NCBI RefSeq assembly: GCF_023898315.1
Contig: NC_064616.1
Coordinates: 703,295,389-703,359,388, forward strand
Length of the DNA: 64,000 nucleotides
Source of the DNA: Schistocerca nitens
Taxonomy: Eukaryota > Arthropoda > Insecta > Orthoptera > Acrididae
Direction of reading: 5' to 3'
Made by a program: the position numbers and the translations under genes. This document shows positions 53,975 to 64,000 of this stretch, piece after piece. The notes under the pieces were generated by a model, which had not been told where the DNA came from, searched no databases, and saw only the letters and a program-made list of their open reading frames with translations. Numbering within the stretch: the first letter of the stretch is position 1; each line of letters starts with the position of its first letter.

Positions 53975-55849
53975 CAGTAGTAAGAAGCGGGAGCCATCAA
54001 ATTTTCTTGTGCCAGTGCCAGATGCTGCTATGGATATCGGCAGATTAGTCTTGGGGTGGCGTCGGGGCTTTTTTGGAGCACTGGCCCGACTCGCCTTTGC
54101 ATCAGCGTGACTGACCAAGAGATTTGCCACAGTCATCTTCTTAAGTTGGCAGAGTGGGCTGGCACAGCGGCGATGGGCACCAAGCAAGACAAACTCTGGA
54201 GAGGGAAGTTCCATGCAAGAGACGAGCAGCAGTGATGAACACATCTTCCAGCTAGGGTCGTGGACGTGTTCGGGTGAAGACGGAAGTTCACAGTCAGTCA
54301 GAAGGAATGGTGGAGAAATTGATTACAAAGTGATGTGTACTTTGCGGTACTATGCGCTATTGGTAGTGGTCAGAGTTGGTAGTCAGTAGTTGGTACTTGT
54401 CAGCATTTGGCCAACTATCTTACAACACAGCAGTGTTCGCTGGGGTAAATGAAGTCGATTTGATTCAGTTTGTTGTTGTACGAAAGCACGGTAAGGACGT
54501 GAGTAATATAATTGCGCCAAAGCTATTGTCAAGTTTTCTACACGACAGGTCAGTGGTGGCATTTTGGTTTCGAAATTTTAAATAAGGCGTCGACGCTGTT
54601 CAATGACAGTGTACTGGCCTAAGTTATTGTGTCTTTTGATTACCTGCATTTTCTGTTGTATCTTTGCTCATTTGCATTTTCTTATAGACTCTATTTTGTA
54701 GTTCTATGCGGTAGTGTCGTCTGTAAACGCCAGGTGCAGATAGAGTGTAGCTAGTAGCAACTTGTAGATAATAATGACAAGTCATCTGCTTGTCCTGGTT
54801 TATTTTAGTGGGCCATTATAAGTTTATTAACGGACAGAAACCAGTGTGTGTCTTTGTTTGGCGCCCGCTTGTAAAGATGATAACGGGAAGAAACCAGTTT
54901 TCATTTTATTTTGGAGCCCTTTTGCATAGTCATTTCGAGCCGAAGCAAGACCATTTTATTTCTATAATGTATGAACGTATTTGAGCATAAGTTCTGTAGT
55001 ATGTTACCGTTGATCATTGCGAGGTTAGTTTATTCTATATATTTGCGGGTGACGTCTTGATCTCTTATTTCATTATTCCTGAAATTTTCCTTTTCCAGTT
55101 TGAAATGGAGTGCAAGAACTTAAGATTCTGATGCACTCTAGTGTTGTAATATATTGCTTAAAAAAAGGAAATATTAATTATAAGACCAGGATTCGACAAC
55201 CCCAGCTAGACTCTATTCCACCCAGAATCTGCTCCACAACGTCTAGAGGTCACATTAATCGTAGGAAGATGGTTGCGTGGTGTATGAGTAGACACAGACT
55301 TCTCATTTCCCTCCTAAAAGGTAGTTATATGATATCCTCCTTGGAGAATCTAAGTACTGTAATTTGAAGAGTGTGGTCTCAGCTGGCGTTTCTAACCGTA
55401 GGCAACCAGTGCGAAGCAGATCTAAAATATTTGTGTTCAGACTATCGGTAGAATGGTCGAATGACGTCGCTGTTGTGTCCACCGAACCGGTAGGCACCAT
55501 GCCGTGCTGACGAGCTTTTTGAAAGTACCATCAATTTCCTATGTTCTAAATTTGATAGGGCCCTTCGAGGTACGTGTACATACTAAACAGGGTGTAAATC
55601 GCATTGTCTCGCTCACAACTAAAGACATAGAGCTCTCAAATGAAATGCACTGAGAATGCGGAATTCCTTTTCCCTCCATAATGCAGACGCCTATAACAGC
55701 AATTTTCTGTCGTCAAAATGTTATTGAGAAAGAGTTTTCCGATTAAAAAAAACACATACACATACAAACAATGCAAATTGGGAGTATGGAGCCAGACTTT
55801 CTTGGAAAATTTTACATCCTGAACTGTAATCAATCGGATTCTATACTAC
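53975..55849. other. No gene recognised
   Basis: 53975-54260 is GC-richer and might be the continuation of a repeat interrupted by the LINE. Repeated 'GGTAGT(C)AGTAGTTGG' phrases occur near 54360-54400. 54600-55850 is AT-rich with no recognised frame. Confidence 0.4.
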
Positions 55850-56700
55850 TACTACCAAACAAACTGCTCCAATTCCCAGTCATATCTTTGTCTGACAACT
55901 GTAGATAAGGAACTGCTGCTAGTGTACACTGTACGAAGAAGGCCCAATTGTACGAGAACCCCAATTCCACAATACGTAAACCATCACATTCGATTCGCCG
56001 ACTACCTTCAATGAATCTTGCCTTTGAGCCGGCCGTGGTGGCCGAGCGGTTCTAGGCGCTTCAGTCTGGAACCACGCGACCATCCCTCGGGCATGGATGT
56101 GTGTGATGTCCTTAGGTTAGTTAGGTTTAAGTAGTTCCAAGTTCTAGGGGACTGATGACCTCAGATGTTGAGTACCATAGTGCTCAGAGCCACTTGAACT
56201 TGAACCTGCCTTTGAGGGTTGATATCTGACCAACGTTTGTGACTCTGTTTATTTATCGCTTCGTTCACATTGAAATGTGATTCGCCGTAAACAGTAGGCC
56301 ATAGTGGCAATGACGGTTTTCTTCCAGCTTGCGTGTCACCCAGCCTACAAACTGAGCCCGACAATCTCAGTGAGATATTGTAACATTTTCATGTTGTAAC
56401 TGTAATATTCATATGGAGCCAAAGTTCTCGTTGCTGGTGGACGTCTGACCTGAGTTTCCTGCGAGATGCAGTGAGTGCTGCGCTCTGAACTCTTACTGAA
56501 GGATGCCAGACCAGCGAGCGATTGATATTGTTTCATCCGTTGCCGTTTTCGATCTTCCATCTTTCGGTTTATCCGTGACAGGTCCAGTTTTATGGAATTT
56601 TGGGAGAAATTTCACCATCCTATTGTGGGTAATGGTTCCTTTGTCTAAGTGGCGTTGGTTGACGTCTTTTGCAATAGCACGGGTGCTCGTCCCTCATTGC
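55850..56700 (-). pseudogene. DUF4817-type transposase remnant, split by a SINE
   Basis: From high to low coordinate on the minus strand: 'VKFLPKFHKTGPVTDKPKDG' and 'RSKTATDE' (HTH linker typical of these transposases), 'ARSTHCISQETQVRR'-type second HTH in adjacent frames ('SSERSTHCISQETQVRRPPA'), 'LAPYEYYSYNMKMLQYL', then 'TVYGESHFNVNEAINKQSHK' with 'RWSDINPQR', the first-Asp region (usual FxDESxF), interrupted by the SINE at 56029-56206, then 'DSLKVVGESNVMVYVLWNWG' beyond it (usual KVxVWCAI). The first Asp is lost (GES). Inactive. Confidence 0.6.
56029..56206 (+). mobile_element. tRNA-derived SINE lacking its B-box
   Basis: Head CCGGCCGTGGTGGCCGAGCG, then CCACGCGACCATCCCTCGGG, where other copies have about 25 more bases including GGTTCGAATCC. 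Body and end (GTCCTTAGGTTAGTTAGG, GTGCTCAGAGCCACTTGAAC) are normal. The perfect duplication TGCCTTTGAG lies at 56019-56028 and 56207-56216. The loss most simply occurred after insertion, because the B-box is needed for polymerase III transcription. Confidence 0.93.
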
Positions 56701-56861
56701 ACCACGACCATCTCATTGTGTTTAGCTTTCACGTCACCTTTGAGGAAGAAACGCTTGTCATAACTCGAGAACGAATAAAGTTATGCTGCAACCATTGTTT
56801 TTCCTCGTGTGATTCTCAATCTGTCCGGTATGTCACATTACCCTTTTACCTCCCAAGTGGC

Positions 56862-56960
56862 CAGAATCGCTAACGCACTCCTGCACGTTGGCACTCGACT
56901 CTGAGGCGAGTCGGTTCGAATCCTGAATCCTGGTAGTGGATGACATTTTCACTGTCAGTA
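56862..56960 (+). repeat. tRNA-like repeat
   Basis: GGCCAGAATCGCTAACGCAC then GAGTCGGTTCGAATCCTGAA (B-box) and CCTGGTAGTGGATGACATTT. Head of a tRNA-type SINE family distinct from the main one; tail GACATTTTCACTGTCAG. A-box poor. No duplication found. Confidence 0.42.
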
Positions 56961-57242
56961 TGTCGTGATGTAGCGGAGGAGAGATTGTGACGTGAAGTTC
57001 CTAATCACCATTCTTTGCGCCAATGTCTTGGATTAAATTATAATCCTTTCCGGAGCGTTTCATGAAGTGAGAGGTTTCACACTATTGATGGTGACCCATC
57101 CGTCTGCTAGGGACGTTAAGCTTCGTGCTATTCGAGAGGAGCAGACAATGCGCCAGCACCAGGTTTCACCCTCTCCTTTCATCATCATACAACACAAACA
57201 TACTAGACTATACACATATCCATAACAATCACATACACTCCA

Positions 57243-57459
57243 TCCGCCCCCGGTAGCTGAGTGATCAGCGCGAAAGAATGTCAATCCTAAGGGCCCGGGT
57301 TCGATTCTCGACTGGGTGGGAGATTTTCTCCACTCAGGGATTGGATGTTGTGTTGTTCTAATCATCATAATTTCATCCCCATCGACGCGCAAGTCACCGA
57401 AGTGGCGTCAAATCGAATGGTCTACCCGACGGGAGGCCCTAGTCACACGACGACATACT
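57243..57459 (+). mobile_element. tRNA-type SINE, second family, full length
   Basis: CCGCCCCCGGTAGCTGAGTG and ATCAGCGCGAAAG form the A-box half, and GGGCCCGGGTTCGATTCTCG the B-box half of the head. The body is GGGAGATTTTCTCCACTCAG, GGATGTTGTGTTGTTCTAAT, CATCGACGCGCAAGTCACCG and GGGAGGCCCTAGTCACACGA. The same family as the truncated copy at 15852. Moderately diverged. Confidence 0.85.
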
Positions 57460-57594
57460 ATCCACAAGTACGCATACGACACTACTTTCATATCCCCAAG
57501 GAAACATCTCATACTACTTGACTTCACATTTCTGTTTATGCACCTTTATGTTTTAGACTGGTGGTTTCACACAAAGGGGCCACCATGTACTTTG

Positions 57595-57715
57595 TGCAGT
57601 TGGTCTGAAATGCTATTCATTTGCACATCGAAGCACTTCGTTCACTTCATGTCAATTTCAGGCATGTTAGATTCCATCTTCATGGTGCTGCAGTTTTAAT
57701 GACCAACAGTGTGAT
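57595..57715 (-). mobile_element. Orphan Tc1 5' end
   Basis: Matches the high-coordinate end of the Tc1 at 44468-46072: GGTCTGAAATGCTATTCATT versus GGTCTGAAAAGCTAATCATT, then CACTTCATGTCAATTTC..., TCATGGTGCTGCAGTTTTAA and TGACCAACAGTGTG versus TTCGTGGTGTAGCAATTTTAATGGCCGGTAGTG. No transposase sequence next to it. A truncated or deleted copy. Confidence 0.68.
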
Positions 57716-57721
57716 TGTGCT

Positions 57722-58140
57722 AGAATGAGATTTTCACTCTGCAGCGGAGTGTGCACCGATATGAAACTTCCTGGAAGATTAAAACTATGTGCCGTCCCGA
57801 GACTCGAAGTCGGGACCTTTGCTTTTCGCGGGCAAGTGCTCTACCAACTGAGCTACCCAAGCACGTCTCACGCCCCGTCCTCACAGCTTTACTTCTGCCC
57901 GTACCTCGTCTCCTACCTTCCAAACTTTACAGAAGCTCCCCTGCGAAACTTGCAGAACTAGCACTCCTGAAAGAAAGGATATTGCGGAGACATGGCTTAG
58001 CCACAGCCTGGGGGATGTTTCCAGAATGAGTTTTCACTCTGCAGCGGAGGGTGCGCTGATATGAAACTTCCTGGCAGATGAAAACTATCAGCGGGACCGA
58101 GAATCGAACTCGGGACCTTAATCTGCCAGGAAGTTTCAGT
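57722..58140 (-). repeat. tRNA-headed repeat (GGTAGAGCAC type), two partial units
   Basis: Two units each start AATGAG(A)TTTTCACTCTGC and run AGCGGAG(T/G)GTGCxC(C/T)GATATG AAACTTCCTGG. The first (57722-57990) contains on the minus strand a tRNA-like head: TAGCTCAGTTGGTAGAGCAC (A-box), CCCGCGAAAAGC, GGTCCCGACTTCGAGTCTCG (B-box). The second (58025-58140) has a shortened head and a terminal inverted repeat CTTCCTGGCAGATGAAAACT / TTAATCTGCCAGGAAG. I know this as a very common locust repeat. Confidence 0.72.
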
Positions 58141-60790
58141 GTGATTTTATTGTGCCTCTTACGTAACACGGGGGCAGTAGTTAGTTCATCAATTAAAATC
58201 CACTTAATTTTACCAAGAAAATAGACGAATCAGTAACTACGATTTACATGTGTTGTTGTACTACACCTTTGCATCATGTTTTAAATAGGAGTTTTAAATG
58301 CGTTGTCATTGAAAGTGTCTTATTTACTTTTTTAAGTGATTAGCCAAGCATTTTCACCTGATCTATGGTTTTAGTATTTATTTTCTTAGTGTGTATGGCT
58401 GGGAGAGAGCGGGTATCGTTTTATGAAAGATCTGAATCCACCAATATTTTTTCTGCACTTTAGTTTGATCACTAAGAACTACAGTGTTCAGTGTACCGAA
58501 CATAATTAATTGTTGCATAACGAGTATTTTTTCAAGAGGTTAGTGAATTTCCAACGGAGACAAATAAAACTATGACAGGTTTTAGTGGTATGAAAGAATA
58601 ATTTTTGGGGTACTTAACGTCAATGATGAACAACTTTCAGCAAACATTCTTAGTAGAAGAACGGAATGGCTTTAACTTACAACAGAAAATACAATTGTAA
58701 TATTTTGTTTATCACGCTGGTTTCGAATGACATTTGTAAATCTGGGGATTCTCTTCCAATCTGCCACGTTTCAAAAGCTATAGTAAATTAACTGCTACTT
58801 CAGTTAGTAAAAAAAGACATCTGCAAATTATTAGACTATGTGAAGAATCTTCATCATTGCTTTACAAATGAATTGCTGTGTGGGAAGCATGTTGTATAGA
58901 AATATAGTTTCGTGCTTATCATTGGTTAATCCTCTGCAGCCCATTAGCCTTACGTAAAAATGCAGTTCATTATAGCTACACTCAAAAATTTTGCGGTACG
59001 CAGAAACGCTAATCATTTGTATATCCAAACAGGCTCTATGTTTCATCAGACCAGTTTCACATTCGTTGCATGCCACCATCATGGTGGTACACTTTTAACA
59101 GTCGGCAATGTATATTCTCCGTGGAAGTATGCAGGTTTCGTCATAAAAATAGATTCCTCAGTAATCACTGATTTTCTGTGTTGAACTCATTCTCAAGAGC
59201 ATACTCGGGTCTTACAGATAAGTCTGAAAAACTGCTTTGAGACTGACGAATTTACATTCGACTGTTATTTTATTTTGTTTAATGTTTGTATAACGAATTA
59301 CATCAACCAAGAAAAAACATTATGATGGCTCAAATAAAAACACGTAAAATTATATTAAACTTGGTGTAGAACACATTATAGCAGGTTAATGAAACATGAA
59401 CACAAATTATAAAAATAAATTAGGGTCAATATGAATACCGTAAAACTGGGCAACTTTGCGACTGAGGTATTATTTTGTAACAATAGACTGCTCCAGCTTT
59501 TTATTCTTAAATACTGTAACTCGGGTAACGTTAAAGATAAAGCTCTGCGGCTGGGTGTTCTTGCATACAGCTACCATTAGTGATGGAAGCTACAAGTGCA
59601 TGAATTTCACTTGAGCTGGACACAAAGCTATTTTGTTTGCACTTGGAAGAACGTGTTTGTAGATTTCTTGGACAATTTCTGCCGTTTGCAATAACTTTTA
59701 AGAGCTAAATAACTGAAGGTAAGTGATATAAATATGTTACATACACAGACGATTTTGTATAAGTTAGTTTCATGTTCCATGGATCATTTTCACGATAAAT
59801 CTTAATGATGTGGAACGTGTTAGTTTCCACTCACACCGAAAATTAATTAGCAAATATGGCAACATGCTGAACATTCATAAGTGTTTTTTAATTTATTGCA
59901 CAAAAATTTTCTTCAGTCACTGGAAAGCGAGAAAAGTTATTTGCGTAGATTGCAATGTAACTTTGTGACGGCACACACACCTGCAGAAACAAGTGTCACA
60001 ATTGAAATTGTAGAAAACAAGTGTCTTTAATCAAATTAGGGACATTTGTGAATGGTTTAGTAAAAAAAAATTCTTTGTTTCGCATTCCAACTTTGTTTCT
60101 AAATATAAGTTACTGTTTCTCTTTCCTCATGCCACTGAACTCGAAACTAAGCGTGTAACCGTTTGAAGTAATTACCTTGTTTATAGGAATGTAAGTGTTA
60201 AATGTTAATGGTCTGACTTGTTTTTGTTTCTTCTACGGTTCCACTGAATAGATGAGTAAGTAAGTTTGTAAAAGTTTTAATCATCTTGCTTCAAGAAGTT
60301 TAGTTTTTTCATTCATATTTTGTTGTAGTGAGGGTAGACCTGTAATTATTTGAATTTTAATATAATTGGTACAACAAATCTCACCACACTGGAAAGATTT
60401 GTTTCTCTGTGCATGTATGAAATAAAACTTATAAAACTGGACCAATACGTACAAAAGTTGTAACTGTGGATCCTAAAGAAATTGTAGGACAGCCCATCTT
60501 TTGACAAACGAATTTAATTCTGCTTTCCCTGCCTTAAACTCCATGTCACAATGTTGACCTGTGATGGGAGGGGGAGGGGGCGGACGGGAGGAGGGGAAAG
60601 CTAATATTCCGTATTACGAATACGTCATTCCACATAAAAACTTAATTGCTGTCAAAGTTGAAAGGATAAGATTATAAGGCTCCACCTATGTGGAAATTAA
60701 GTGTTTCAGTACCTATAGGTAAAAGGTGTGTTACAAAAAGTTCTAAGTGTGATAAAGTAGCCCAGTTTGACGATATATTGAGAGCGTGGC
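58141..60790. other. AT-rich spacer, no gene seen
   Basis: More than 2.6 kb of low-GC sequence with only short frames. It contains an orphan Tc1 end (58990-59115) and a G-rich stretch near 60560-60598. Several ATTTA and TTTTAAT runs, nothing coding. Confidence 0.45.
58990..59115 (-). mobile_element. Second orphan Tc1 5' end, diverged
   Basis: ACGCTAATCATTTGTATATC corresponds to AAGCTAATCATTTGCATATC in the Tc1 at 44468-46072; downstream CATTCGTTGCATGCCACCAT, CATGGTGGTACACTTTTAAC and GTCGGCAATGTATA parallel the terminus (TCGTGGTGTAGCAATTTTAATGGCCGGTAGTGTA). No transposase nearby. Confidence 0.55.
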
Positions 60791-61717
60791 ACATGAACAT
60801 GTTGGTTTGACAGTTCAGTCGAGATGTGAGTAAGAACTGTTTCAGGCCCGAGCAACAGTATATGTTAATCAGCCGCCTAGAGACTGGATACTATTCATAC
60901 TGTAAAGCTGCTCTCAGTGCGTCGTTGGTCCGATTAGGAAGACTGCAAGAAGAAACTCAAATGTCGCAACGTTACGCCTACAACATAGACAACACATCAT
61001 ATGTCACTGTGTCGGGGGTTGACCGCTTGCTAGGCAACCACGTTTCACCGAAAAGTAGATTTCTTGGTAATACAATGGACGGTCCTAGCAGCGCCGCCAG
61101 AGATCACGGATTACGTGAACCTACATGCTTCTTCATTACATGCGACCGAAAATGGGTCCAAAGAATCCCTGCCGCTGGACAGTATTTAAGCCGCAGCACA
61201 GCGATCCATCGGCAATTGACTCCGAGCCAGGGTTCCAGTTCGGACATCCAGCCAGCGTAAACGTCGCCGTCTCAGCCGCCGACCTGCCGCCGCTGCTACG
61301 GGCAACTCCCCGAGGTCGCCGCGAAGCCGCTGACGGATCTGCCTTCATGGTTGTGGATGTCATAAGATACGGTTCGTACGCTGACAGTTCCAGTGGAGCT
61401 TTAACTCCGTGCCTAGACTTAAAGCTTTAGCACAACATTAATTTCGTGCAATTACGGAAGGATTGAATTCTTAGATAAACTTTGCTTCAAGACAGTCTCA
61501 CTGAGACGTAGAATTTTCATTTTGTGCAACCAGATTCTTTGTTTCTAAACCACGGTCTTCAGCAGTGTCTTTTACTCGTCAAATCTGTGTTATTATTCGT
61601 CGGAGCAGACGAAGAGTCTTTCTTGGTTTTCTTGATAAACTTCTTGAAGGATCTTCGACATTGATTGTGTCGCCTACGGTGGATTCTACAGTGACTGGGG
61701 AGATATTGAAAGTTCTC

Positions 61718-61914
61718 GCCGGCCGCGGTGGCCGAGCGGTTCTAGGCGCTTCAGTCCGGAACCGCGCGACTGCTACGGTCGCAGGTTCGAATCCTGCCTT
61801 GGGCATGAATGTGTGTGATGTCCTTAAGTTGGTTAGTTTCAAGTAGTTCTAAATTCTAGGGGACTGATGACTTCAGATGTTAAGTCCCATAGTGCTCAGA
61901 GCCATTTGAATCAT
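61718..61914 (+). mobile_element. tRNA-derived SINE in the Gypsy leader
   Basis: GCCGGCCGCGGTGGCCGAGC head, perfect B-box GGTTCGAATCC, CTTGGGCATGAATGTGTGTG, GTCCCATAGTGCTCAGAGCC, ATTTGAATCA end. A perfect 12-base duplication TTGAAAGTTCTC at 61706-61717 and 61915-61926. A slightly older subfamily than 25987/36915/44573 (GCGGTGGCCGAGCGG head). Confidence 0.96.
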
Positions 61915-61930
61915 TTGAAAGTTCTCACGT

Positions 61931-62880
61931 GTGTGTCAGATTCAATGTTTGGTTAGTTGCATGTGCTCTCAGACTGCGCCAAGTTTGTCTTCGCTTTCCA
62001 GAACGGTTGCAAAAATGAATATTGCTGCACAGATGTTGCTGATACTCCAACTTGCACAACAAACTCTGCAAGCCATAACAGACAGATTGGCCGCAGCTTC
62101 AGACACAGACACACCATCTCCCGAGAATCGACATCATGATGGAGACAATCAGCACGGCAGCCCCGTCGTTCCTGGCATTAGACTGCAAGGTCGAACTATG
62201 GGCCAGGTATGTCGCAGCACTTCCTGGTCGACAGAATCTCCGGAAACGAGCAGAAACGTGCCTTTTTTGTCGGTTTATGCAGCACCAGATATAAATCATC
62301 TCGTACAACAACTTAACTCTCAGACAGAGCCCCATGCTCTCCCATTCTATAGGATCGTTCCAGTTTGCTTGGATATTTTAATTTTCAGGTCCAAGTAGCG
62401 GCAGCTGGACAGAAGTTCATTTGTCACAATTTCAGCGGCCAGTCATACAGAGAATGGAATGCACAGTTACAGAGGCTATTCAAGAGCTGTAGATTTGTAT
62501 ACACTAGTCAGGACTGCAAACAGTAATATGCAGCTTCATCAGTCAGAAACATGATATTAGTGTACATTACAAATGAAGCCCTCTGGACAGACTTGATGAT
62601 ATTGAAAGACCCTTCGTTAGAAACAGGTTTGCTATTATTAGGGTTACGAACAATCATTGAGTTCAGCAGCAGCTCTTCAGTACCCTCCCCGACTTGGGGC
62701 TACTAGGACAACCTGTAGACCCCTACACTAGTCAGGATGGATTGCCAGATGGTACAAATCGACCAGGCAACGAAACGCCGACCCCAACAATTGTTATCGT
62801 GATGCCAGTGTTTTCTATCACATCCCAGTTATCAATATCGTTGTAGCTTGGCGAAATGTACAACGTATGGGAAGTTAGGA
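61931..62880 (+). pseudogene. Gypsy gag-like remnant
   Basis: 'MNIAAQMLLILQLAQQTLQA' with 'ITDRLAAAS' resembles the short N-terminal helical segment of Gypsy gag. After a shift near 62390, 'CHNFSGQSYREWNAQLQRLF' and 'ITNEALWTDLMILKDP' follow with in-frame stops. At about 62850 'CTTYGKLGHRS' recalls a zinc knuckle CxxCGKLGHxxxxC with its second Cys replaced by Tyr. It would form the particle shell and bind RNA if intact. Assignment is from position and motif remnants. Confidence 0.55.
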
Positions 62881-62908
62881 CACCGAAGTATTTCATTCAC
62901 TGCACTAA

Positions 62909-63389
62909 ATGTCAGTGGACTACAACAGGGTCGATCCATTGGAAGGAAGAACAGCAACCAGAGACGAACCTTTCCCAAATATTGCATATATCAAATGTAT
63001 ATTCCAAAGTACGACAAACAGAATCTCCCTGATGATCCATGTTGATGATGTGCTACTAAGGTTGCAAATAGACACAGGTGCTTCTACAACCACCACTGAC
63101 TGGCAAACCTACCAGGAGGTGGGCGCCATCACCGTCCAACCCGTGGGTTTTCAAATGATGACACAGCAATAGTTTTGTACGTTTATTGGGACAATTCAAC
63201 ACAAACGTCCACTATGGCATCCTCGTAGTGAATACTCCAGGAGCAGTGAACCTATTGCGAATGGGCCTCTTCAGAGTGTTGGAACTGGAGATCCATGGCT
63301 CTACACCCACCATCAACTCCCTCAGCGTTCCCAAATTCCTTGACATGTTGCTTGCAAAATTCAATTTAGTGTTTTTCCAACCAGGATAA
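62909..63389 (+). pseudogene. Gypsy aspartic protease and linker
   Basis: 'VDDVLLRLQIDTGASTTTTD' contains the D-T-G-A active-site triad region of retroelement aspartic proteases, here with Ala-Ser following, normal for Gypsy. A stop (TAG) at 63170-63172 precedes 'GQFNTNVHYGILVVNTPGAV' with 'NLLRMGLF', matching the protease flap and C-terminal LLG block, then 'FLDMLLAKFNLVFFQPG', the start of the RT linker, ending at a stop at 63387. The protease would cleave gag-pol. Confidence 0.78.
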
Positions 63390-64000
63390 GACGATAGAGA
63401 ATTTGAAGCACATATCACCCTACTCGCATCCACTCCCCCCCCCCCCCCCCAAAAAAAAAAATTCTTTAAAGCGCGTAATGTGCCTTTTGCCTTATGAGAC
63501 AAGCTTCAAGTTGAATTACAACGACAGCAACATGATAGAACCCTTACCCCTCTCCTAGGCAGTGGGCTACACCTATAGTCATAGTCAAAAAGCCGATTTA
63601 TGCCCTACGTAAAAACTCTTAGGCCGTGGTGGACTCATATCCAATTCCAAAGATGGAGGACATCTTGACCAGTTTGATGGGCGGAAGGATTTTTTTTTTA
63701 AATTAACCACAAACTTGTGTACCTTCAGCTTCCCCTGCGAATCCTGACAGAAGCTAGTAATCAATACCCCATTCAGACTTCACTAGTTTGCCGTTTGAAG
63801 TGGGTAGCGCCCGCGTTATTTTCCAAAGATATGCAGCAAACTACCTAGACGACATCCTCATAGCGGGCAAAATTGCTGAGGATCTGGCAGACAACCTAGA
63901 GACATTGTTTTCAGTATTCCAGAAAGCAAATCTTAACTGAAATAAGGGTAAGTGTCGATTCTTTGTAGCACAGGTCGAACATTTGAGACATGTCCTCAAT
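63390..64000 (+). pseudogene. Gypsy reverse transcriptase, incomplete
   Basis: After a C/A homopolymer stretch (63435-63463) 'FKARNVPFAL' in the plus frame matches RT block 1 of Gypsy elements (xxRxVPFAL). Middle blocks are broken by stops and a T-run (63691-63699). 'NYLDDILIAGK' at 63839-63871 is the YLDD active site, followed by 'NLETLFSVFQKANLN' , 'KGKCRFFVAQVEHL' (usual KCxFxxxxVxYLG). The frame runs out at the window edge. Confidence 0.85.

Larger units (their letters stand above)
60800..64000 (+). mobile_element. Gypsy-type LTR retrotransposon, decayed, cut by window end
   Basis: Order of parts fits Ty3/Gypsy: candidate LTR/leader about 60800-61560 with a TATA-like CAGTATTTAAGCCGC at 61182-61196 followed by GC-rich sequence; gag-like 61931-62860; aspartic protease at 62990-63170 (DTGA at 63070-63081); linker; reverse transcriptase reaching YLDD at 63842-63853. 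Integrase, the rest of RT and the 3' LTR are outside the window, so LTR limits and primer-binding site cannot be fixed. A SINE sits in the leader (61718-61914). Many stops. Confidence 0.8.

Noticed and set aside
1-64000. CRISPR array, bacterial operon, phage or integron features
   Set aside because: No regularly spaced short repeats, no ribosome binding sites or prokaryotic genes; all evidence points to an insect genome.

Overview
The window looks like a stretch of a large, repeat-rich insect genome. It most resembles a grasshopper or locust (Orthoptera, Schistocerca-like). The basis is a tRNA-headed SINE family with a characteristic head and tail that I recognise from locust sequence, present here in about 13 copies, plus degenerate Tc1/mariner transposons, Jockey/CR1-like LINEs with a repeated TGTAGA-type 3' tail, and one full-length R1-clade LINE. 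This identification is from memory of sequence style, not a database search. I found no bacterial features, operons, CRISPR arrays or intact host protein-coding gene. Nearly every coding stretch I can recognise belongs to a transposable element, and almost all carry stops or frameshifts.

Layout, 0-16 kb: a decayed Tc1-like element holds a rearranged mariner whose first 300 bases are repeated in inverse at the other end. Next come a candidate 3.6-kb element with long inverted ends and a non-autonomous DUF4817-type transposon inside it, a compound CT/GT/GC microsatellite, two more Tc1-like remnants and a gutted LINE. 16-33 kb: a 700-base repeat split by a SINE, a 3-kb foldback whose right arm was hit by a LINE that was then hit by a SINE, a smaller foldback, a 1.4-kb long-TIR transposon carrying tRNA-like promoter boxes in its ends, and a long minus-strand LINE.

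33-48 kb: a SINE whose head derives from 5S rRNA, split by a LINE; a second plus-strand LINE; a near-perfect 450-base foldback MITE; a SINE with an exchanged head; another foldback; a CpG-rich island at 43.5-43.8 kb that is the best candidate for a host promoter or first exon; and a fairly young Tc1 (DD34E) element lying between two copies of an older Tc1-like sequence. 48-54 kb: the full-length R1-clade LINE with target-site duplication, gag-like ORF1 with zinc knuckles, an additional unexplained intact ORF, and a broken endonuclease/reverse-transcriptase ORF. 54-64 kb: a broken DUF4817-type transposase, tRNA-like repeats, two orphan Tc1 ends, and a decayed Gypsy-type LTR retrotransposon running off the right edge.

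The nesting gives a relative order of events: foldbacks, Tc1 and 5S-SINE copies are oldest, LINEs were inserted into them, and the tRNA-SINEs came last. Three SINE copies differ from one another at only one to three positions. I see no clear novel system. The most unusual items are the palindromic elements, the 5S-derived SINE, and the intact middle ORF in the R1-type LINE.
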